Part shown: one piece after another, positions 1-13,927 of the stretch
How positions within the stretch are numbered: the stretch's first letter is position 1
Layout of the letters: each line of letters begins with the position of its first letter
Assembly (NCBI RefSeq): GCF_000165425.1
Contig: NW_001799001.1
Span: 186,001-250,000 of the forward strand
Direction: 5' to 3'
Length of the DNA stretch: 64,000 nucleotides
Source of the DNA: Paramecium tetraurelia
Taxonomy: Eukaryota; Ciliophora; Oligohymenophorea; Peniculida; Parameciidae
Notes under the pieces: model-generated
Databases searched by the model: none
Told to the model about the DNA's origin: nothing
Seen by the model: the letters and a program-made list of their open reading frames with translations, nothing else
Translations under genes and position numbers: made by a program

Positions 1-465
1 ATATTTCCCTCTCTCTAAATCCACGATATTGACAGGATTGTCTTATTCTAGGAAGTCTTCCAGTCCCGTACTTTTGCTCTACTGAATATAGACATCTTCT
101 TCTGCTTCCAATTCTCCAATGAAACAACGCAACTTGTTACCCTGTAAACCATGAGATAATAATCGAGGATAAATGAACATAAAAGATTTGCCATTCAAAT
201 TCAATGATTACCACAATTCCTTCTTTTATCCATGCTTAACTTGAATGGCTTCAACTAGTTATCTCTCTTAAGGAGATAATTCTTCCATCTTTTTCGGGAA
301 GTTGAACCAACATATTCTAATATTCGTGATAAAAAGGGATCCAGGAATAGGCTCCAATGAAATTTAAGCGTCGTTTTATCCATAAATTTTGGCTTTGATG
401 TTTTAAAACAAATGAAGTTTTTCCTCATTCTAAAGCAAATCGAAAGGGTATGCAATACCATTCAT
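1..465 (-). CDS. Partial protein with a PH/GRAM- or pICln-like N-terminal stretch
   Basis: The frame is open from an ATG at 465 to the window edge (155 codons) only if TAA and TAG are read as Gln; it has no intron. Residues about 41-54 (PGSLFITNIRICWF) look like the beta-strand found at the start of PH/GRAM-type folds such as BBS5, TFIIH p62 or pICln, where a Gly is followed by a hydrophobic 'LxITNxRIxW' strand. An acidic stretch (ELEAEEDVY) follows near residue 128. The family cannot be fixed from this half protein; a chloride-conductance-regulator/pICln-type or BBS5-type PH domain are the two candidates. The C-terminus lies outside the window. Confidence 0.6.
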
Positions 466-498
466 ATTCTGTTATAAAAAATAAATATAATTGTAAAT

Positions 499-1952
499 AT
501 GTTCTGCCTTTGTGGATCAAAATAGGAAAACAAAGAATAAGAACATGCTTAAAGCACAAATAGAACTACTCTTCAATCCAAAATGAGATTAAATAATTCT
601 GCCAGTCCAAATAGTATTAGCATTGCTCAAGACTGCAATAGAGTCAGTCAAGAATACACAGATTTCTTGTGTGAGTACGAGAAAAGTTAATAAGAAAAGT
701 CTTACTTCTTTGACGAATATGAATGTTCCCCTTACTAGAAACTGGAAGTAGCATATTTTATGTTTAAATTAAGGAATCAAAAACCGATTATGAAGAATCT
801 ATGCTGATGCACTAAGGAGATGGATTATTAGTGAAATCAATCAAAGTCAATCAATAATCCATTGCAAAATTGAAAGATACATTTACAGCATTTATAATGA
901 GAATTCTCTATGATATTAAGTCGTTCTTTGATGTACTAAAATTCCAATTATATTAAAATAGATCACTCCTCTTTAGGAAGTCAAATTTGTAAAATCGCTT
1001 GTGCCCAACATCCTGACCGAGTTGACCTATCGAAGAGTCAAAAATGATAAGCTATTGATTGCTCATGATCCTACAGGAAGCTTCTTGCTTAAACACCTTT
1101 CCTCCAGTCAATAGATCTATTTCATAGAAGAAACTCAAGTGTTTAGACCAATCTTAGAAAAAGGAATTGAAGTTTTGAATTGCTAGAATAAGTTACATTT
1201 CATAGCTAAATCTAATATTACGGCCAAATTAGACACTGCCATTGTGAGTAAATAAGCTATTTATACTTTTAGATTTGTTGTTTCTTCATGATATTCCTAT
1301 ATATAGTGTAATTTGGGAGTACTTGGATTTGGCACATGATCTAATACTAATCCTCTCTCCAAAGTTAGAGTATCATGAAATGATATCACAATTGAGGTAA
1401 GGAATAAAGAATAGTGCACAGTCGCATATCTACTGCAGTGTAGAAATTCAGTCTGTTTATGAATACAATAAGCTCATAGCCTTTATTGTTTATTATGGCG
1501 ATATATCAGAGATTAAACAAAATTAACAATTGCATTTTCTGTATAAATGCATATCCAAGACAGTTCAGAAAACATTTAAATACAAGGAGTTTCTGAAAAA
1601 TTTGAGGAGTCAGATTGGAGTGATGAAACTGGTCGATTTGTTTTCTCTCTACGGACTATTATTCGATAGTTCGGATGAGAATTTCAAACGATTCTACAAG
1701 CAAGTTAAGAAAGAATACTTTCCGACAATAAAATCTCAAAAGTTCATATAAGTTGATAGCATCAAATCATCCACTGAATCTGAGAGCGAAGGGATTCAAG
1801 AGATATCATCTGTAAACTCCCTTGAAACTGAATTCAAATCTTATAGTAAAAGTGTATCCATACATAAGTCCAATTATGTTTACGTTCACTTCCATTCATA
1901 AAACAGTTAGAAATCAACACAACAGGAAGAACAAATTTAAATCAGTCAATGA
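499..1952 (+). CDS. Unknown protein, about 457 aa, three mini-introns
   Basis: ATG at 499 (MFCLCGSKQE), TGA at 1950-1952. Three introns of 26, 29 and 25 nt restore one continuous frame; the first two interrupt in-frame TGA codons downstream. I do not recognise the family. The N-terminus has MFCLCG, with two Cys that could be acylated. The middle and C-terminal parts read as a folded alpha/beta protein (for example LLFLHDIPIYSVIWEYLDL, then SAQSHIYCSVEIQSVYEYNK), and the end is Ser/Glu-rich and Gln-rich. It is upstream of and co-directional with three further plus-strand genes. No function is proposed. Confidence 0.75.
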
Positions 1953-2162
1953 TGTTTATTTATTATTATTTATAACTAAAAGTACTTTAGGAGATAAATT
2001 CCACATTCTCAGTTTTGCTATATTGATGTGATTATTTCATCTAATCGAGTAGGTTTTGCCCTTTCATGGTTCTAATTGACTTTTTCAGCAAATGAGTTTG
2101 GTTGATTTGGATCATTAGATATAGTGTAGCTTAGTAATTATTTAATAATTTTTATATTTATA

Positions 2163-2932
2163 ATGAAGACGAAACCCAAAATGAATCAATCAACTTCAGC
2201 TAAGAAATTGAACACTCAATTACCATCGGATTCTTTAAGGAGTAGTCAAATTAAGGAAGAAATTCGGGATGATTTGACGTCTTGGGACAGCAGATTTGAA
2301 TCGACAGCCATAGATTATCCCTTCTCTAAATATATGAATCCAAATAAATTAACAAAAAAAGTATTTAATCAAACACATTCAAGAAAGGAATTCCTGATAC
2401 AAGTAGAGAGTAGAGTGCAAGACTTAAAAAGTCCAATACAAATTCTACTCTCATATCTAGTCCTCGTCTGATGTCCCCCAAGGAACAAGTTGAAGTGATT
2501 CATTATCTTGAATTAAAAAATAAGACTCTACTTGAAGAAAACAAGCGGAAGGAGCATCTTATTGCAAAGCTCTTGAAGAATAAATCACCACCGAAAGAAA
2601 ATATTAAAATAGCTCTACAGTATCCTCCCAAGTCTGCTGAATTATGTTCTCCTGCTACTCGATTTCCATAATTAGCCACTCCGCAACCAAATGAATTCTA
2701 AGTTCCAATGTTTTAGAAGAACCCTTAAGTTAAAGTGATTCAAAACGATTAAAATTATAGTTTTGGAAAATTGCAAGATGAAGAACGAGACAACAAGACT
2801 AAGTCTTAATTTGCTAAACTTGTAAATGGTGGTGGTAATTAAAAGTCAATAATTAAAACTAATTTTTCAAAGCCTCTCCTTAAATTACCAAAAGAGTTTC
2901 ATCTTCAATCTTGGAATTCAATTAAAAAATGA
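2163..2932 (+). CDS. Unknown basic protein with short coiled coil, about 246 aa
   Basis: ATG at 2163, TGA at 2930-2932, one 29-nt intron (starting in the VESRVQ-coding stretch at about 2401) that joins two otherwise offset frames. The first 100 residues are Lys/Ser/Thr-rich and look disordered. After the intron a helical stretch (EVIHYLELKNKTLLEENKRK) looks like a short coiled coil, and the C-terminus is again Lys/Gln/Asn-rich. No domain is recognisable. The 210 bases before it hold nothing I can assign. Possible roles such as cytoskeletal adaptor would be guesses. Confidence 0.7.
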
Positions 2933-3301
2933 TAAAAATAATATATATCATCATGTAATAATATCTACATTCTAATTGTATTTGTGAATGTGTATGTGAT
3001 TGTAAGGGTTTCTGGATTGAATTATAATTGATTTTTTTAAATAATTTATATATAATGTAAATTTATTTTGACACATCACACTAAAATTGAAACTTGCCAA
3101 ATAACGCATTCATCTCATCAACATAGAATTATTGTATTATATATTCATACAGAGTCTATATTGTTACTTGAAACAATTTTTGAATATTTTGAGCCAGCCA
3201 GTTAATGCTAAGTGAATGATGTCATTTAAATTCAGTCAGATTCTTGGGTTGTTACATAAGTGTGAGTAGTTTATTGATTTGATTATTATAAAAAATAATT
3301 G
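2933..3301. other. Intergenic, no feature seen
   Basis: AT-rich spacer between two plus-strand genes. TGA codons interrupt all frames frequently and no RNA-like or repeated element is apparent. Confidence 0.6.
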
Positions 3302-4943
<1,642 letters not shown>

Positions 4944-4984
4944 TGGAAAATGTATCATTATAAATAAATTAACATAAAAATATT

Positions 4985-5969
4985 ATGAGTAATTTATCGC
5001 AATAATAATAATCGTCACTTCCTGTAATCAAGAACAAATTGCATGTGGGTGAGAACCTCATGTATTAGATCCATAAGAGAGCCTTGCAAGAATATCTAAA
5101 AAGTGGCAATATTGATTAGAGAATTGTGTCAATGAATTTACTAAATGTAAGTTAATTGAAGAATGAAGAACTCAATGTGCTGCATCAATCTCTAAGTACG
5201 AAGAACCAGAAATTGGAAGGAGATGCAGGCAAGATATTGTCCAAAGTATTTCCATCATCTCATACTCTTTAGTTTAGACCGAAAGTAAAATCTAATGGAT
5301 TGCCACTCTATTTCAAGAAACCTGATTATTCACATGAAGATCAAGAACTCAACCAATTGGAAGAACATCTGTACAGAATTCTGTTATGAAATTAGCAAAA
5401 TCGTACTCAAATCTAAATTGAACACTTGCAAAGTCTTTAATGGAACATATCTTGTAGACCCATCGATCTAAGATCTTCAAAGGACCAACCAAAAATCTAA
5501 ACCACATCAACAATTCGTATACTTCCCTGCCATCAAACGATAACCAAGCCAAGGTAATCTAAGAGACACTTAATAAATCAAACAAGTTGTCAATTAAAGA
5601 TTGCATGATTCTTAATTAACTTTGCAAGAACTAAGAGAAAGATATAAAGAATCTAAGTTGAGTGACTTCTAAAAGTATTTTTTTTAATTGATTGATGAGG
5701 GGGATGTCGGCGAATTGCAATCTTTATTCAAACAAAAGGAAATATCCTAAAACATCCTTAATAGTCCAAATCATAAAGGTTACTACCCTGTTCACTTGGC
5801 TATCAGATAAAAGGATCCTCAATTATTAAAGTTGTTCATGCAAAACGGAGCTGATTTGAGTGTGTTAACAAGGAAAAAGAAGTCAATCAAATAATTATTA
5901 GAAATATATTATAATGATGACATCTACGAATTAATTAATGGGAAGAAGAAAGGGAAACTATAATTATGA
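4985..5969 (+). CDS. Ankyrin-repeat-like protein, about 319 aa
   Basis: ATG at 4985, TGA ending at 5969, one 25-nt intron near 5368. The first 230 residues are Gln/Lys/Ser-rich and low in complexity. Near the C-terminus the segment HKGYYPVHLAIRQKDPQLLK followed by LFMQNGADLSVLTRKK is a recognisable ankyrin repeat (G-x-x-P-x-H-x-A ... L-x-x-x-G-A-D). Only one or one and a half repeats are clear, so the call rests on this unit. It begins 41 bases after the copine stop and ends 27 bases before the next ATG, in the same direction, but there is no evidence of cotranscription. Confidence 0.75.
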
Positions 5970-5996
5970 AGTAATTTATAATTTAATTTAATCAAC

Positions 5997-7059
5997 ATGT
6001 ATTTCTCTGACATTACAAACCTTGAAAAGTCCTTTCGTAATATCTAAACCAAGTCCGTCATTTCTCAGAATGCCATTCCTGCCACTCCTATGAAGAAACA
6101 CTAAGTGAATTACATGGATACATAGAATTTGCAATTCGAGTGGATTTAATTGGATGACTATGAATAGGAAATCATGAATGAAAGCGATTCAAACCCCTTC
6201 TAATACTCGTACTATGAACAAACTTAATGGTTCTAAAACTATCATCTTCATTTCTCGTATCCACTGAAATTGGATCACATGAATGTATTTATCCAATCTT
6301 AAACTTATGAAGACCCAAGAATCCTTAAAGCATCATTCTATTTGTGAATTTAAGAGGAACAAACTTCTGTGTTTAATCGGCTATGTATTGAGTTCGTATG
6401 ATAACACTTCGAATGAGACATATTTTTTGACCATCTCCATTTTTGATAGGTTCTTACAAAAATACCCATATAATCTAAGCAATGAGGAACTCTTAACTAT
6501 CGGAATAAGTTGTTTGAGTTTGGCTTCTAAGTAGAAAGACATTTATTGTTTGACTTCATAATAACTTGTCTAATTAAGTGGTAAGAAAATAACTGAAGTT
6601 TAGCTTGCAAAATGTCAATTTTAAATCTTAAAAACTATACAATACTAAATAGAAATGCCAAACTATTTCAGAAACTTTGATTACATAATGCGTGACTTGG
6701 AGTTTCGATATTACAAACTGTAAGGGTCAAATATTGCTAATAATTCTGTGATGAAAATGAAACTATAGGCCATTTATAAATGCAGTTTAAATCTATTACG
6801 ATTTGTCTCATAGTATTATGATACGACAATATTTCATCAAAGCACCATAGCGTATAGCTGCATCTTTTATACAGTCAAGAGGATGGAATAAATGAATTAT
6901 AGACGGCTTGGTGACTTTATTATAGTTTTAGGGAAAATTCAACATGATCATGAGATCGAGAACGCAGAACTGGCTTTAAGATATATTTATAGACTTTGTT
7001 AAATTTAATTGAATTAAAAATAATAAGAATTCTTATCACAGACAGATTTCAAATATTGA
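5997..7059 (+). CDS. Cyclin, about 344 aa
   Basis: ATG at 5997, TGA at 7057-7059, one 28-nt intron after MN at about 6281. The cyclin box spans roughly residues 105-215: ETYFLTISIFDRFLQKYP is the helix equivalent to the 'AVNYLDRFLS' segment, and LLTIGISCLSLASKQKD matches the helix ending in 'ASKxE'. KCQFQILKTIQYQI is the 'E.. IL..L.w.l' helix. The N-terminal 90 residues are Gln/Tyr-rich and resemble the aromatic-Gln region before mitotic cyclin boxes. It would activate a cyclin-dependent kinase; class (A, B or other) cannot be set by eye. Confidence 0.85.
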
Positions 7060-7101
7060 TAATTATTAAAATTTTTGGTTTATTTTAAATTTGATATAGT
7101 T

Positions 7102-8098
7102 TCAATAATTATTAACCTGTCTTCTTCTTACCTTTAATAGATAATCTAAGGAGGAGATGTTACGATACGGATTAGTAATATTGGAGAGCGAATTCTTTTT
7201 GGATACTAGAGTGGATCGTTGCAATTGTTTGATAGATTGGGTTAATTAATATTTTAATTGGAAGTCGATAGATTTATTAGTAGAAAGAGTAAATTTGGAT
7301 GTTGGAGTGAGCTGAGGGAGTATTGAGCGAGTGACTGGAATGAAGATTTTGTTGTTGAGTTTTTTCTTAGGTGCTTTAGAGGGAGTGTTGGTGGGTTGAG
7401 TGGGTATTGATTTGATTTGTACTTGTGTGTCCTGGACAGTTTTGAGAGTTTTGATGGGTATGAGAAGCAGTTTATCGTTGATTGTTTGTTGTCTCTTAAC
7501 GAGGAAGTTATGTCTTAATTGGGTTTTAGTGTGGGTATCTTTTCTCTGAAGAAGTTGTTGATGGATCTATTTGGCTTGCATGAGTTATTCGTAAGGGATG
7601 TGAGTGTCACAGGAATTACAGCGTTTTCTGAAGTTGGTGTTAGTGGAGGAGAACTTAATTTTGAATAGATTCAACCTTCTAGAGAGTCTCTTTGCTAGGG
7701 ATATAAAATAGAGATTGAAATTTACAGAAGAGGACGGCATCATCAATAAACTGTTTTTTTTTGTTTTATTGATTTGCATATTCCAGTTATTGATGACTAA
7801 TGGCACCTTTGTACATGAGATGAACTATTTTAGTGTTATCATGTCCACAATTGGTACAGTTACAACTTCTTCTTCTGATTTGTTGTTCTTTTTTGATGCA
7901 CAGTCTCGTTCCTTGTCGACTTCCGAAACGTAATTGTTTCTTTTGGACATCAAATGGTGAAGGCTTTTGGAGTTCAAATGAAAAGGTTCTGGTTCTCTTG
8001 TTCAAAGGACGTGCAGTGACATTAATGGATTGTGGATGCTCTGGTTTGCGATTCACTATGTAATTATAAAGATTGATCGAATTGTCTTCATAATCCAT
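7102..8098 (-). CDS. Basic protein with two CxxC motifs, about 321 aa
   Basis: ATG at 8098 (MDYEDNS), TGA at 7104-7102, one 31-nt intron at about 7690-7720. The first exon carries CNCTNCGHDNTKI and the second carries RKRCNSCDTHIPYE; both CxxC units are followed by a similar 'I..x QL..A.Q' segment, so a duplicated half-zinc-ribbon that binds one metal ion is possible. Outside these the protein is rich in Lys, Arg, Thr and Ser and likely disordered. The plus-strand frames here are shadows. It is divergent from the next gene, whose ATG is 147 bases away. Family not recognised. Confidence 0.75.
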
Positions 8099-8244
8099 GT
8101 TCGGCAACCCTTGAATGTCTCTCTCTATTGAAGTAGCATTAATGTTTCATACTCAACTGTTTGATCATCTTTTTGGCATTGTTGAACTGAGATTCCTGTT
8201 TAAGTATTCCTTCTAATTTCTTTTCAGGATGTGCATTAATTTTC

Positions 8245-9595
8245 ATGACAGAAATAAACAAATATGAGTCCATCATTACTATTCTAAAAAATTTGAACAA
8301 TCCTAAACTTGCTTCACAATATGAATAGCAACTCAATCGTCTACCCTTCTTCAGCTTTTACAAATAAGTCTTGAAAACAGACACATTCACTCAAAGTGCA
8401 TTCAAGTACAGCTAACTTCTCTACTTGAAAAAAGGATAAGTCTATAAGCATTAAGGTACATCTCGAGTATCTAAATAGCCGACTCCGTTGAAAGTGTGTT
8501 AATACTGCTTGAAGGGTCAATGTCTTTGATTAAAACTGATCAGAAGAAGCAAAAACTTGTTACTAAATTATAACCACCAGAACACCTTTTTCAAGCAGAG
8601 ATATATAAAAAGAATGCCTTTTCTAAATACAAAATAATGGCCCTCACTGATTGCACAGCTATCTCATTAAGTTTCATTTCAATCCATGAGGTATGCGCAA
8701 TATTATAGTTAGATATCGGTCTATGGATTCTAATTTGCAAAATACAAAGAAGAAGTGGATTATTTTAGAATACAATTTCCAGATATTAAGCCAATTGAGT
8801 TTATTCCATTTATCAAGAAATTGAAGAAGGAAAACTTTTTGAATAATGTAAAAATTTATTCAGCCAATCAATCTGCCAATAAAGTCTATTTTATCATCTC
8901 TGGAGAAGTGGAAGTATGTATACACAATTGAAATTGCTCCTAGATTTATGCTGAAAATGAGGATGGCAAACTCCAGAGAGTTACTATAGCATGTGACAAT
9001 GACAGTTTTGGAGAAGAAGCATTCTCGAGTTCTGTCCCCAGATTATACAAATATACAGCAAAGACCTAATATTTTAAGAAGACAACTGCTTTTGTTTTCG
9101 AAGTAAAAATTAAATTGTATTAGATTGATGATTATTGCCACACTTACGCCCCCAATCTCATTAAGCAACTGGAGGACAAAATGAAACTCAAGGAAAATCT
9201 CATTCTTTAGAAAATCAAATAGACACAAACTCAAACGAGCACTTTGCCCACGATAATTCATGGATCTCTCAAAAAACCCTTTGAACAGTAAATTCCATAT
9301 ATTCTATCTTTGCAGATTCTTGCACATTGCATCACCCAGATCGAAGGCATCATCCATAAAAATCAATAGGGCCATCAGTCTCAATGATGGAGGGTTGTTC
9401 AATTTCATGGAACTCAACAATCCAGGGAAAAATCATTTGAGACTGTTCGAATAGCATGTGAATCGATAGTTAATCAAGGAGAGACACGAAGAACATGGGA
9501 GTTTGTCGAGAGACAGAACGAAGTCGGTGGAATTCTAGAAGTTGTGGAGTCTAAATTAGGATTCTAAGAAACTACCTCAAATTAAATAACATTGA
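8245..9595 (+). CDS. Cyclic-nucleotide-binding domain protein, about 415 aa
   Basis: ATG at 8245, TGA at 9593-9595; four introns (23, 22, 30 and 28 nt). Two tandem cNMP-binding folds are seen. The second (residues about 185-290) is clear: VYSANQSANKVYFIISGEVE, then DNDSFGEEAFSSSVPRLYK, matching the phosphate-binding cassette FGE-x-A-(x)n-PR, with the Glu and Arg that contact cyclic nucleotide present. The first (residues about 75-150, VESVLILLEGSMSLIK ... PPEHLFQAE) lacks a cassette and is degenerate. No kinase or channel domain follows; the tail is basic and Ser-rich. It resembles regulatory modules of cAMP/cGMP kinases or ciliary CNB proteins; partner unknown. Confidence 0.88.
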
Positions 9596-9637
9596 TTAAT
9601 TTGTAAAAATAAACTATTATAATTAATTATTACGCAA

Positions 9638-12600
9638 ATGCAACATTAATTGAGTTTGACTATTTAGAGTAATGATAGTTATCTCTCAGATTAGATGAAC
9701 AACATTGACATGTCCTAATTTAATCAGAACTCCTTTATTCAAGGACAAGAAGATTCCAAACTACTATCAGATATTCATATGGCCTCTCAAAAATTATCAC
9801 ATTCTGCTGATCATTATGTAAGTGAGATTGTAGGGGAAAGTCATTCTTCCATGTAACATTCATCTAATTCCAAGAAAACAAATCATTTTGATCTAATCAT
9901 ATTATAGAATGCATTCCTGCAAGATTAAGTATCAAAAAAGAAAGAAGTGGGCACGATATCGCAAATGCGTGATTCAAGAATTAGTAGATAGTGAATTCAC
10001 CTATCTCAAAGATTTGGAATTGATCATCGTGAAGTTTTTCGATCCATTACAGACAATCCTCACAGATGCTCAATCTAAGTTGCTATTTAGAAATTTGAAA
10101 CAAATCTATTTACTAAATAAGCAATTTTTATTTGAAATCTCTGGTATTTTGTAATGACTATTAATTTAGAAAGATTCAGCAACTTTACTTAACACACCTG
10201 TTTTGGCAAGATCTTTGACAAGTACGTTTAATTTTTCAAAATATACTTCGAATACACCTCTGGTTTTTCCATTGAAGTTGTTTCTTCCTTGAGGAAGGAA
10301 ATCCCAAAATTGAATGATTTTATTTCTGAATTGGAAGAGGCTGATATTTTCAAAGGAGGCAATCTAGAATCCTATCTCATCAAACCGGTCCAGAGATTAC
10401 CCAAATATGTCCTATTACTCAAGGATTTGATCAAACATACTTGGCAATCTCATCCAGATTATGAGTCACTTCAAGTGAGTGTCAATAAATTCATTGAAGT
10501 CAATTGCAAAATTGATATTTTGATGGACAAGTAAATAATACCTTTTTTAGCATTCTAGTGTTCTCAAAAATCAAATGCTCTTCGAATTGTAAAAATAGTT
10601 TTTTGATTCAATCAATGTATCCATTGTAGAATCCACAAGGAGATATGTTCAAAGTGAAACCATCAATGTCCTGGTCTCTAAATAATAGAAATCAGTTATA
10701 GTGTATATATGCAATGACATGATCATCCTAACCTAAAGAAATCAAAATAACTTAGTCAAACAACACGAAAAATTGTATGAATATCTCTACCTTAATGAGA
10801 AATCCTATTGCAAAAACAAACCAGAAACTCAATATTGCAAATTCTTGTTCACAGTCTCCTCTTAGGAACAATCCATAACATTCATTTGCTAAGACGCAGA
10901 ACAAAAATAAAAACTGCTTAGCTTATTTGAATCCTTAATTAACGACATCAAGACGAAGTATCAAAAATTGGAAATCCTCCAAGAATGCGAAGTCTAATCC
11001 ATTTAAGTATTTGCCAAGGGAACAGAATTAAGAAAGTCCTTGCTTTAATCATATACTGTTTATGTGATGTTTGTATATATAGAATTGAAAATAGATTTCT
11101 GCAGGATCTTAGAATTTGACCTTATTAACCAGATACAGCAGTTTAATAAAGTTGGAAAATATGATCAGAAAGCAATTCCCAGACATCTCGATTCCACATC
11201 TAAGCAAGAATCAATGGGCTAGCAATAAGAAAACCTAATTAATCGAAGCCAGGAAAATCATCATTGAAAACTTTCTTGAAGCAGTTCTGAACTCTCCCCT
11301 CATCAAATAGAATCCAGAACAAGTTTTGAAATATTTAGAACTCCCCCCCTCATTTTACGAGGCTATTGCATCCAGTCCTGATAAGTCTAGTGTAGAAAGA
11401 GAGAGTCTCAGAAAAACAATGAAGTCCTCTTCATTCAATACAGACGACATCTCCCTGAGCGAAACCCTTAAATTTGTTAGGAACACAAATACCATTAGAC
11501 AAACCATGCACCATAAAAGTTTAAAAATTAGCAATCAAACTATCAATATTAAAGTATCTCAGTCTTTTATGCTTTTAGATTATGTTCCCAGATGAATTTT
11601 ACATCTTTTTACCTATCAGTCCTGAATTACGAGTAGCTGATCTAATTGAAATGGCTGCTGAAGCCATCAAATTACAAAGCTATGAGGATTTTAAGTTCTT
11701 TTTAATCAATGATCAAGAAGTTAGGATTCTCGATGATGAAGATTGCATTCCACAAATTCCATTAAATAAACCAAGTAATGAAAGTGTTATGTCAAAATTC
11801 ACCCATCTGTTCAAGGAGAGAGAAAAAACCAATACTAAATTACTACTAAAAAAATACCTATATTTAACTCCAAAACAAGAGAAGAAGGATTATTAATCAG
11901 ATCTAGTAAGACTTAATTTAATATGCCACCAAGCATTTGATGATATCAAGAACTTGAGATATCAACTCACGAATTCTTAATATTAGATGTATTCCATCTA
12001 CTATCTAATTATCAAGTATTATGAAAATTTCAGACACGTAAGATTATGCCACAATATTTAGATCTTTACCAAATAATCTTTGCCCATAAATTTGGTGAAA
12101 CAATTGATTCCAGACAAAGTTTATAAGCAAGTGAAGGAATAGACCTGGGTCTAAGAGATATATGTTGCCATTGGAATAGTGAAATAAGAAATCGAATAAA
12201 TAATCAAACAGCATGATAAGAATTTGCAAGGCATTAAAAAGTTGGAATAGCAATTTCAATATATTACAGAATTGATCTTTATGGAATCTCTATAATAGAA
12301 TCCATTCTATGGGCTTCAAAACTTCAATATTGAAATTCCTAATGCCAGCAAAGAGATATTATAAAGGTTATTCTATATTCCAATTTATTAGATAATTCAA
12401 ATGCCAACTAGATACATACTGTACCCTGGGAGTCAAGTATGATCGATTCATTATCATCCATAATATGGAAAAGAAATTGGAAATATTCCTAAGCGACATA
12501 GTCAATCTTGCACCATTCCCTTTTTATTTTCAGTTTCAAATAAAACAAATTTAAGATGAAAAGTTTATATTCAAGACTTCAAATGGATTAGAAATTTAGA

Positions 12601-12641
12601 AACTTTAAGAACTATACTCAAATATCTCTAATAATTTATGA
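9638..12641 (+). CDS. RhoGEF with DH-PH-PX-FERM architecture, about 951 aa
   Basis: ATG at 9638, TGA at 12639-12641, six introns (22, 26, 28, 22, 25, 25 nt) and a length divisible by three. Order: DH domain (residues about 100-285; RYRKCVIQELVDSEFTYLKD at its start and YLIKPVQRLPKYVLLLKDLI, the hallmark helix); PH (about 290-420); PX (about 430-540; VYVMFISAGSQNLTLLTRYS, QFPDISIPHLS, ARKIIIENFLEAVLNSP); ubiquitin-like F1 (about 600-670); FERM F2 with KLLLKKYLYL and LVRLNLICHQAFDDIKNLR; F3 with TLGVKYDRFIIIHN and KLEIFLSDIVNL. It should activate a Rho/Rac GTPase at phosphoinositide membranes. PX-FERM is known from SNX17/27/31 and FERM-DH-PH from FARP proteins; this order is different. The PH domain is the weakest call. 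Confidence 0.88.
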
Positions 12642-13927
12642 CGTGAATTCTTATAGATACCAAAAAATAATTTATCATCAATATTTAGTCTTCCTATTCT
12701 CCTTCCCTTAAATAAGCATCTACTATTAATCAGTTGAGTAATTGTGATAATCAGGAAGTGTTAGAATTGATTAATTATTTGTTTTTGGTTCATTATGACT
12801 TTTCTGTCTTTACTCATCTGGACAAGAGATTAGACGAGCATTACGGTTGGAATTGTTCATTTATTCACTTAAGAAACTCTAGTAATTGAACAACTTTAAT
12901 TTTTATCCATCTAATTAGTTTTTCTTAGTAATCATTGTTTGTTTTGTACTTTATTATTAAAATTTTTATCTTTCCTATTATAAAAGTGCATTCTTCAAAA
13001 TCATTTCCAACTCAACATTGTCTTACTATAATTTCAGAATCTATTACTATTGATTTGAAATGATTAATTGATAATTTTGACTTAAATCGACTTAATTTTT
13101 AAGAGATTAATTTTCATTTTTAACTGTTTCAAAATATTCAGTTAATTTTTACAATTTTTCTGTTAGTTGTTAGATATGATTCTTGTAATAATTTACTTCC
13201 TTATTTTTCTCATCCAGTAGTTCTATCGATTAATATGAATTTTGAAAGGACTCAACCTATTAATAACTATGCACCACTTATGATTAAACTTTATTTTTAG
13301 ATCGATTGCGTATTTTTTGTAAAGGATTGTTTGGCTATTCAATTGCATTAACAATAGGGTTAATTGAAAAATGGTTTATAAGATGCTGATTAACTTATTG
13401 TAAATTATTTTCATCAATTCCACTGTGCTATGTTAGATATGAAAATTTACAATTCCTTAAACTTTGCCAAATTTCATTGAACAAGATTTAGCATCTTTTG
13501 ATTAATTTTACATAGCATCCTTAAACCCGCAAGAGACTTTAAACTATTTCATTAAATTTATTAATTTTTAGTACAATACTTTAGCATATTAAAAATTAAT
13601 TATAATTGATTTTATCTAAGGTTTTTCAATTTAATAAATTAAAAGCTTTAAAATAATGAAATAAAGATTGTATCCAGAATAATTGGGAATCATACTTATT
13701 ATGGTATAATATAAAACTCATATAAATTAGCTATTTGATTTAAATATAAGAATTAAAAATAAATAATTCAAATCTCAAAATATTTTATTTTGTTGAGTTC
13801 ATTAAAGTTCATCTATAAACAAACCAAATGTGATGAAAGCAAAATGAAAAAGAAAGGGAATAGTTTAAAAAGGTTATATTCAGCACTGGAATTGAAGTTG
13901 AAAAGATCGTAGCATCCAAATATAAAT
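12642..13927. other. Convergent spacer with two open stretches
   Basis: About 1.3 kb between two converging genes. An 81-codon frame (12647-12889, plus) without its own ATG reads as plausible protein (for example SNCDNQEVLELINYLFLV) and may be a lost or frame-shifted tail of the RhoGEF gene. A second small frame, ATG at 13235 to TGA at 13480 (81 aa), has Gln/Leu/Asn-rich sequence of uncertain coding nature. The remainder (13480-13927) is very AT-rich with no recognisable feature. Confidence 0.35.

Noticed and set aside
7715-8063. Two plus-strand hydrophobic ORFs
   Set aside because: Antisense shadows of the paired-CxxC minus-strand gene, which has a complete spliced frame.
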